A stretch of DNA of 64,000 nucleotides from Polaribacter sp. (lineage in GTDB: Bacteria; Bacteroidota; Bacteroidia; Flavobacteriales; Flavobacteriaceae), in assembly GCA_029238315.1 (NCBI GenBank), contig JAQWGI010000036.1:310001-374000 (forward strand), read 5' to 3'. Shown piece by piece: positions 58,851 to 64,000 of the stretch. The translations under genes were made by a program, and so were the position numbers. Below the pieces are notes generated by a model. The model searched no databases and was not told the origin of the DNA. It worked only from the letters and a program-made list of their open reading frames with translations. Numbering within the stretch: the stretch's first letter is position 1; every line of letters starts with the position of its first letter.

Positions 58851-61337
58851 ATGAAACACAAGTCGTTACTTTTTCTTTTCATTTCAATCATTTCTTTTCA
58901 ACTAACTGGACAACAACTTCAAACCCCAGACGAGTTTCTAGGTTATAAATTAGGTTCTCGCTTTACAAGACATCACAAAGTAGTTGATTATTTTAAATAC
59001 ATTTCTGAAAATACAGATAAAGTTAAATTTCAACCTTACGGAAAAACAAATGAGTTAAGAACTTTAGCAATTGCTTATGTTTCTTCTGAAAACAATATTA
59101 AAAATCTAGAGAGTATTCGTAAACAACATTTAACAAATGCTGGTATAGAAAACACAACTGGTTTAAAAGATAAATCTATTGTTTGGCTTAGTTATAATGT
59201 ACATGGTAACGAATCTTCTTCTACAGAAGCATCCATGCTAACCTTATATAAATTGGTTACAGAAAATAGCAATTATTTAGAAAATACTCTTGTAATTATG
59301 GATCCTTGTGTAAATCCAGACGGAAGAGATCGGTACGCAAATTGGTACAATCAGTTAGTGGCTTCTCCAAATAATGTAAATCCAGATGCAAGAGAACACA
59401 GAGAGCCTTGGCCAGGAGGAAGAGCAAATCATTATTTATTTGACCTAAATAGAGATTGGGCTTGGGCTACACAAATTGAAACACAACAACGCTTAAAGGT
59501 GTTTAATAAATGGCTGCCTCATATTCATGTAGATTTTCATGAACAAGGCATTAACAATCCTTACTATTTTGCTCCTGCAGTAGAACCATATCACGAGATT
59601 ATTACCGATTGGCAGCGTGATTTTCAAACTCAGATTGGAAAAAATCATGCAAAATATTTTGATAAAAACGGTTGGTATTACTTCACAAAAGAAAGTTTTG
59701 ATTTACTATATCCAAGTTATGGAGACACCTACCCTACGTATGTTGGCGGAATTGGAATGACTTATGAACAAGCAGGTGGCGGTAGGGCTGGATTAGGAAT
59801 AACAAAATCTGATGGTGAAGTTTTAACGCTTTGGGACCGCTTAATTCATCATACAACTTCTGGCATATCTACCGTCGAAATGGCTTCAAAAAATGCCAAT
59901 AAGTTAAATGACGAATATAAAAAGTATTTTAAACTAAATGATTTTAAATATAAAAGTTATGTATTAAAAGGAAATAAAAGCAAAGTAAATAAGCTTATTG
60001 AACTGCTTGATAAGCACGAAATTAAATACGGATTTGCAACAGGAAAATTGGTAAGTGGTTTTAAATATGCTACAAGCACTAAAGGAAACATGAAAACAAA
60101 TGCTAATGATTTGGTTATTTCTACAAATCAACCAAAGGCAAGGTTGGTAAAAGCTTTGTTTGAGCCAATTGCAAAATTATCAGATTCTATTACTTACGAT
60201 ATTACTGCTTGGTCCTTACCGTATGCTTACGGATTTGATGCAATTGCAAGTGAAAAATTTGTATCTGCAAATTCAAAAAAATTACAACCAAATACAGCTT
60301 CTGCAAATTACACTGCTTTTGCGTATACTTTTAAATGGAACCATATTTCTGACGCCCGTTTATTAGCGGATTTATTAAAACAAAATTTTAGAATTCGTTT
60401 TAATAATAAAGAAATGATTAATAGTGGAGCTACTTTAAAAAATGGAACTTTAATTGTGACTCGTGGAGACAATAAACACATTCAAAATTTTGATAATACA
60501 CTTACTACGATCGCCAATAATCATCATAAAAACACCATTACAATAGATACAGGCTTTTCTGATAAAGGCCCAGATATGGGGTCTTCTGATGTTAGAGAAA
60601 TTAAAAATCAAACAATTGCTGTTTTATCTGGAGAAAGCACATCTTCTTTGAGTTATGGTGAAGTTCAATATTTCTTTGAGCAAGAAATTAAATATCCCTA
60701 CACAGCAATTAACACAGATAATTTCTCTGCAACTATGCTAGATAATTATCATACATTAATTATACCAAATGGTTATTATGGTGGATTGTTTAACAAATCT
60801 CAATTAGCAGATCTAACCTCTTGGATTAGAAAAGGTGGTAAAGTAATTGCAATTGGTAGCGCAAACGGAATATTTGCAAACAAAAAAGGATTTGGATTAA
60901 AAACCAAATCATCTAAAGACAAAGATAAAGACAACAAAGAAGTTGAATTAATTAATTATGAAGATTTAGAAAGAGAACGTATTTCTGAAAGTATAACTGG
61001 AGCTATTTTTAAGACAAAAATTGACAATTCACATCCTTTAGGTTTTGGCTATAGTAACGCTTACTATACTTTAAAACAAGGTGCAAGATCATATGATTAT
61101 TTAGAAAAGGGTTATAATGTGGTACGATTAGAAAACAATACACCTTTTTCTGGATTTGTTGGTCGAAAAGCTGATAAAAACTTAGAAAAGTCATTAATTT
61201 TTGGCGAACAAAATATTGGAAGAGGAAGTATTATTTTTATGGTTGACAACCCTTTATTTAGAGCTTTTTGGGACAACGGAAAACTATTTTTTGCAAATGC
61301 AATCTTCTACACAAATCCAAATATGAAAAAGCTATAG
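58851..61337 (+). CDS. Secreted M14 family zinc carboxypeptidase
   Basis: An 828-aa exported metallopeptidase: signal peptide (about 1-20, ending FQLTGQ), then an M14 catalytic domain (about 45-340). Zinc ligands are in HGNESSSTEASM near 119-130 (HxxE) and HIHVDFHEQGIN near 224-235; NPDGRDRYANWYN near 155-167 and YEQAGGGRAG near 305-314 add substrate-binding and catalytic Glu regions. The C-terminal half is a glutamine-amidotransferase-like flavodoxin fold (QTIAVLSGESTSS, YHTLIIPNGYYGG) found in Bacteroidetes M14 proteins. No type IX sorting domain. Likely nutrient protein degradation in the periplasm or outside. Confidence 0.9.
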   Translation: MKHKSLLFLFISIISFQLTGQQLQTPDEFLGYKLGSRFTRHHKVVDYFKYISENTDKVKFQPYGKTNELRTLAIAYVSSENNIKNLESIRKQHLTNAGIENTTGLKDKSIVWLSYNVHGNESSSTEASMLTLYKLVTENSNYLENTLVIMDPCVNPDGRDRYANWYNQLVASPNNVNPDAREHREPWPGGRANHYLFDLNRDWAWATQIETQQRLKVFNKWLPHIHVDFHEQGINNPYYFAPAVEPYHEIITDWQRDFQTQIGKNHAKYFDKNGWYYFTKESFDLLYPSYGDTYPTYVGGIGMTYEQAGGGRAGLGITKSDGEVLTLWDRLIHHTTSGISTVEMASKNANKLNDEYKKYFKLNDFKYKSYVLKGNKSKVNKLIELLDKHEIKYGFATGKLVSGFKYATSTKGNMKTNANDLVISTNQPKARLVKALFEPIAKLSDSITYDITAWSLPYAYGFDAIASEKFVSANSKKLQPNTASANYTAFAYTFKWNHISDARLLADLLKQNFRIRFNNKEMINSGATLKNGTLIVTRGDNKHIQNFDNTLTTIANNHHKNTITIDTGFSDKGPDMGSSDVREIKNQTIAVLSGESTSSLSYGEVQYFFEQEIKYPYTAINTDNFSATMLDNYHTLIIPNGYYGGLFNKSQLADLTSWIRKGGKVIAIGSANGIFANKKGFGLKTKSSKDKDKDNKEVELINYEDLERERISESITGAIFKTKIDNSHPLGFGYSNAYYTLKQGARSYDYLEKGYNVVRLENNTPFSGFVGRKADKNLEKSLIFGEQNIGRGSIIFMVDNPLFRAFWDNGKLFFANAIFYTNPNMKKL

Positions 61338-61383
61338 AACACTTCGCTTCACCGGAAGTAGCAATGATAAGCTCAAGTGAGTA

Positions 61384-61424
61384 AAAAAACTGTTAGTGCT
61401 AAAAATCAATACTAACAGTTTTTT
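61384..61424. terminator. Terminator of M14 gene, probably bidirectional
   Basis: Stem AACTGTTAGT (61388-61397) / ACTAACAGTT (61411-61420), 13-nt loop, T run to 61424 and A run upstream; sits between convergent M14 and rimO genes. Confidence 0.9.
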
Positions 61425-61425
61425 A

Positions 61426-62778
61426 TTATTTATTCCTTTTATTTAAAGGAATTGGCTTTTCTGTTTTATGAACCGGAGTTCCATATAAATCGTAATCTCC
61501 AGCTTCATCAATTTTAACATCAATAAATTCACCAATTTTTATATAGTGCTTTGTAGCGTCTACAATAACATCATTATCTACATCTGGTGAATCAAATTCT
61601 GTACGTCCGTAAAAATATTCTCCATCTTTTCTATCGAATAAGCAACGAAATGTTTTACCAACTTTTTCTTGATTCAATTCCCAAGAAATTTGAGATTGTA
61701 CTTCCATAATTTCGTTTACACGGCGGAACTTTACATCTTCAGGTACATCATCTTCTAAAACGTAAGCACCTGTATTTTCTTCATGAGAATACTCAAAAGC
61801 ACCCAAACGCTCAAAGCGCATCTCTTCTACCCAATCTTTTAATTCTTGAAACATTGCTTCTGTTTCTCCAGGGTAACCAACAATTAATGTAGTTCTAATT
61901 GCCATTTCTGGAACTGCTTTTCTAAACTTATGAATTAAATCTACCGTTTTTTCATGCGTAGTACCACGCTTCATAGATTTTAACAATTGGGTGTTGATGT
62001 GTTGCAACGGTATGTCTAAGTAATTACATACTTTGGGTTCGTTCTTCATCACTTCTAAAACATCCATTGGAAAACCAGCAGGGAATGCATAATGTAAACG
62101 AATCCATTCAATTCCATCAACTTTCACCAATTCTTTTAATAAATCGGCTAGTGCACGTTTTTTATAAATATCTAATCCGTAATAGGTCAAGTCTTGGGCG
62201 ATTAACATCAACTCTTTAATTCCTTTTTCGGCTAATTTTCTAGCCTCAATAATGATTTCTTCAATCGGAGTTGACTTGTGTTTTCCACGCATTAAAGGAA
62301 TTGCACAGAAAGAACAAGGTCTATCACAACCTTCTGCAATTTTTAAATATGCATAATGTTTTGGCGTTGTTGTTAAACGCTCTCCTATTAATTCGTGTTT
62401 ATAATCTGCTTCTAAAACTTTTAATAAATTCGGTAAATCGTGCGTACCAAAATACTGATCTACATTGGTAATTTCTTTTTCTAAATCTGGCTTATAGCGT
62501 TCGCTTAAACAACCTGTAACAAAAACCTTATCTACTTCTCCTCTTTCTTTTCGCTGCGCGTGATGTAAAATTGTATCAACAGATTCTTCTTTGGCTTTAC
62601 CAATAAATCCACAGGTATTAATCACCACAATATTTCCATCATCATTCTCATCTTCGTGTACCACATCTTTTCCGTTGGCTTTTAATTGTCCCATCAACAC
62701 TTCACTGTCATACACGTTTTTAGAACACCCTAAGGTAACTACGTTTATTTTGTTGGCTTTAACAGATTTCGTTCTCAT
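61426..62778 (-). CDS. rimO: Ribosomal protein S12 methylthiotransferase RimO
   Basis: Radical-SAM methylthiotransferase of 450 aa acting on Asp88 of ribosomal protein S12. The MTTase domain cysteines are in VVTLGCSKNVYDSE near 14-27, NTCGFIGKAKEES near 63-75 and TGCLSERYKPDLEKE near 98-112; the radical-SAM motif is CDRPCSFCAIP near 150-160; a TRAM domain closes the protein. GCSKN and CGFI distinguish RimO from MiaB and MtaB. A longer frame to 62832 exists; Met at 62776-62778 was chosen for its -7 box spacing. Confidence 0.96.
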   Translation of the reverse strand: MRTKSVKANKINVVTLGCSKNVYDSEVLMGQLKANGKDVVHEDENDDGNIVVINTCGFIGKAKEESVDTILHHAQRKERGEVDKVFVTGCLSERYKPDLEKEITNVDQYFGTHDLPNLLKVLEADYKHELIGERLTTTPKHYAYLKIAEGCDRPCSFCAIPLMRGKHKSTPIEEIIIEARKLAEKGIKELMLIAQDLTYYGLDIYKKRALADLLKELVKVDGIEWIRLHYAFPAGFPMDVLEVMKNEPKVCNYLDIPLQHINTQLLKSMKRGTTHEKTVDLIHKFRKAVPEMAIRTTLIVGYPGETEAMFQELKDWVEEMRFERLGAFEYSHEENTGAYVLEDDVPEDVKFRRVNEIMEVQSQISWELNQEKVGKTFRCLFDRKDGEYFYGRTEFDSPDVDNDVIVDATKHYIKIGEFIDVKIDEAGDYDLYGTPVHKTEKPIPLNKRNK

Positions 62779-62801
62779 ACTACTAGTAAAAAATTTGACA
62801 G

Positions 62802-62809
62802 CAAAGATA
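62802..62809 (-). promoter_or_regulatory. -7 box of rimO
   Basis: Minus-strand TATCTTTG ends 23 nt before the rimO ATG at 62778. Confidence 0.65.
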
Positions 62810-62868
62810 CAGTTTATAAAAGGTTTCTGCACAAGTTTAGTTTGTTTCTAAACTCTTTTTTAGATAAC

Positions 62869-62947
62869 TTCGCTAACTCTTGATATAAAACACTTGTGCT
62901 GAACTTGATTCAGTATTAAAACGTTCGATATCATTAAAGTTAGCGAA
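62869..62947. repeat. Inverted repeat with embedded dispersed element
   Basis: TTCGCTAACT (62869-62878) and AGTTAGCGAA (62938-62947) are perfect 10-bp inverted arms, 59 nt apart. Between them lies TGCTGAACTTGATTCAG and a GTTCGATATC segment similar to dispersed repeats in this lineage. Downstream (62945-62990), AAACCC ... GGGGTTT can pair with a T run, a weak terminator-like hairpin. Confidence 0.5.
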
Positions 62948-63041
62948 ACCCAAAAATTCCTTTCAAAAATTTAGAATGGGGTTTTTCTTTTTATTTTCAT
63001 TATTTTTCGGTAACTTAGCTAACAACATCAAAACCAAACTC

Positions 63042-64000
63042 ATGAAAAAAGTAAGCTTTCTATTCATCATAAGCATTTGTTTTTTAATTGCGCAATCTGT
63101 TTCTAGTCAAGCATATAGTTCTGCTCAAATAGATTCTATTGTAAAAAAAGCAATGTCAATCAATCCAACTGCTGGAGTTGCTGTTGCAGTGATAAAAGAC
63201 AATAAAGTAATTCACTCAAAAGGCTATGGCGTAACCTCTTCGATAACCAAAGAAAAAGTAAACGGAAATACTCTTTTTGCCATTGCATCAAATTCTAAAG
63301 CATTTACCACAGCTGCTTTGGCAATGTTGGTAGATCAAGGAAAACTAAATTGGTTAGACAAAGTTGTAGACTACATTCCAGAATTTAAAATGTACGATTC
63401 TTATGTAACCGAAAATTTTAACATTCAAGATTTACTAACGCATAGAAGCGGTCTTGGATTGGGCGCAGGAGATTTGATGTTTTTTCCTGATGGATCTGAT
63501 TTTAAAATCAAAGATGTGCTAAATAGTTTTCAATATCAAAAACCCACATCTGCATTTAGAACAAAATACGATTATGACAATTTATTATATGTAGTTGCGG
63601 GTGAAGTAGTGGCAAGAATAAGTGGAGTAAGTTGGGCACAATTTGTTGAAACCAACATCATGAAACCTCTAGGGATGCAACGTTCTGTTGGTGTTTATCA
63701 ACGTTTAAAAGACAAAAGCAATGTTGCTTTTCCGCATTCGGTGGAAAATGGAAAGCTACATCAACTTGAACATTATATTAAAAATGATGAATCTTTAGGT
63801 GCTGCTGGTGGAATTTACGCAAGTGTAAATGATTTGAGCAAATGGTTGATGATGCATTTAAATGATGGAAAATATGGTGCTAACTTTAACAAAACAATGA
63901 TTTCTAAAAAGAATCATGATGAGTTATGGAAACCACATACAAATATCGGGTTTAACGTAAAACCTACCGCTCCATATAAAACGCATTTTAATGCCTATGG
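63042..64000 (+). CDS. Secreted beta-lactamase-fold serine hydrolase (3' end outside window)
   Basis: Open frame running off the right edge (319 complete codons visible). Signal peptide KKVSFLFIISICFLIAQSVS, then a class C beta-lactamase/PBP-like domain: SxxK in LFAIASNSKAFTTAALAML near 84-102, HRSGLGLGAGDLM near 132-144, the Tyr motif in KYDYDNLLYVVAGEVVARIS (YDN) and GAAGGIYASVNDLSKWLMMH near 252-271. It is likely a peptidase or esterase; a C-terminal extra domain is common in this family but lies outside. It is unrelated in position to the similar hydrolase at 49631, although both share the fold. Confidence 0.88.
   Translation, partial: MKKVSFLFIISICFLIAQSVSSQAYSSAQIDSIVKKAMSINPTAGVAVAVIKDNKVIHSKGYGVTSSITKEKVNGNTLFAIASNSKAFTTAALAMLVDQGKLNWLDKVVDYIPEFKMYDSYVTENFNIQDLLTHRSGLGLGAGDLMFFPDGSDFKIKDVLNSFQYQKPTSAFRTKYDYDNLLYVVAGEVVARISGVSWAQFVETNIMKPLGMQRSVGVYQRLKDKSNVAFPHSVENGKLHQLEHYIKNDESLGAAGGIYASVNDLSKWLMMHLNDGKYGANFNKTMISKKNHDELWKPHTNIGFNVKPTAPYKTHFNAY

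Noticed and set aside
1..64000. CRISPR array, prophage, integron or insertion sequence
   Set aside because: No regular direct-repeat/spacer array, phage structural genes, integrase or transposase was found; the repeats present are short dispersed elements.

Overview
This is a low-GC, gene-dense chromosomal window from a marine-type member of the Flavobacteriaceae; Polaribacter/Tenacibaculum-like is my inference. The evidence is the lineage-specific gene set: gldI (gliding), a subtilase with a type IX secretion C-terminal sorting domain, bshC (bacillithiol), many Bacteroidetes-style lipoproteins, a TonB-dependent receptor with a carboxypeptidase-regulatory N-domain, and the absence of clear Shine-Dalgarno sequences. 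Promoters follow the Bacteroidetes -7 box TAnnTTTG. I found 16 such boxes, counting one near match, and in 14 of them 17-24 nt separate the box from the chosen start codon. No rRNA, tRNA, CRISPR array, intact insertion sequence or prophage was seen. Both edges cut genes: a GNAT acetyltransferase at the left and a serine hydrolase at the right.

Layout. 1-6.5 kb: GNAT, an LTA-synthase-like sulfatase, then a leftward operon nrnA-gldI-FKBP-cyclophilin/FKBP fusion-PAP2, with three consecutive periplasmic prolyl isomerase lipoproteins. 6.6-16.7 kb: PhoD-like hydrolase, ndk, DUF721 and recF, then TPR protein-ribH-small membrane protein-mutL-two rhomboids-EEP nuclease/phosphatase, then a monooxygenase-fold protein and a GNAT. 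16.7-25.3 kb: mtaB, alpha/beta hydrolase, lytic transglycosylase, a cluster of short dispersed repeats, YwbE, nitronate monooxygenase, T9SS subtilase, mnmA, a YwqK/MORN-like protein and a helical protein. 25.4-30.6 kb: coupled purB-lipoprotein-terC, followed by a small His-containing secreted protein that appears to have lost its ATG and a TonB receptor with a striking His/Asp/Glu loop (metal uptake). 30.6-31.3 kb is a decayed stretch with a remnant resembling a P1-family (DmpA) peptidase.

31.3-46 kb: a large FAD/Fe-S oxidoreductase, small secreted protein, MFS carrier, valS, DUF1573 protein, retropepsin/PDZ protein, aminotransferase-murB, a small membrane protein, a glycosyltransferase overlapping an ECF sigma factor, and lipA. 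46.0-46.2 kb holds the most unusual locus: a textbook sigma-54 promoter, with a 19-bp dyad about 100 bp upstream, firing into a ~90-nt stretch that folds as a 5' hairpin plus a terminator hairpin, a candidate sigma-54-controlled small RNA. 46.2-64 kb: PLP cysteine-synthase-type enzyme, ABC permease, NamZ-type DUF1343 lipoprotein, beta-lactamase-fold hydrolase, sterol-desaturase-family membrane protein, a small protein behind an operator-like dyad, YkgJ-type protein, argS, a long structured intergenic RNA/repeat element, lpd, rlmF-bshC, M14 peptidase, rimO and the truncated serine hydrolase.

A second cross-window theme is a 27-nt dispersed repeat with the core TCGAGCGGAGTCGAG. It lies in intergenic DNA and also, in frame, inside three protein genes, including the essential aminoacyl-tRNA synthetases valS and argS. 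Because the unit is nine codons long and stop-free in the frames used, it can be absorbed as a nine-residue insert.
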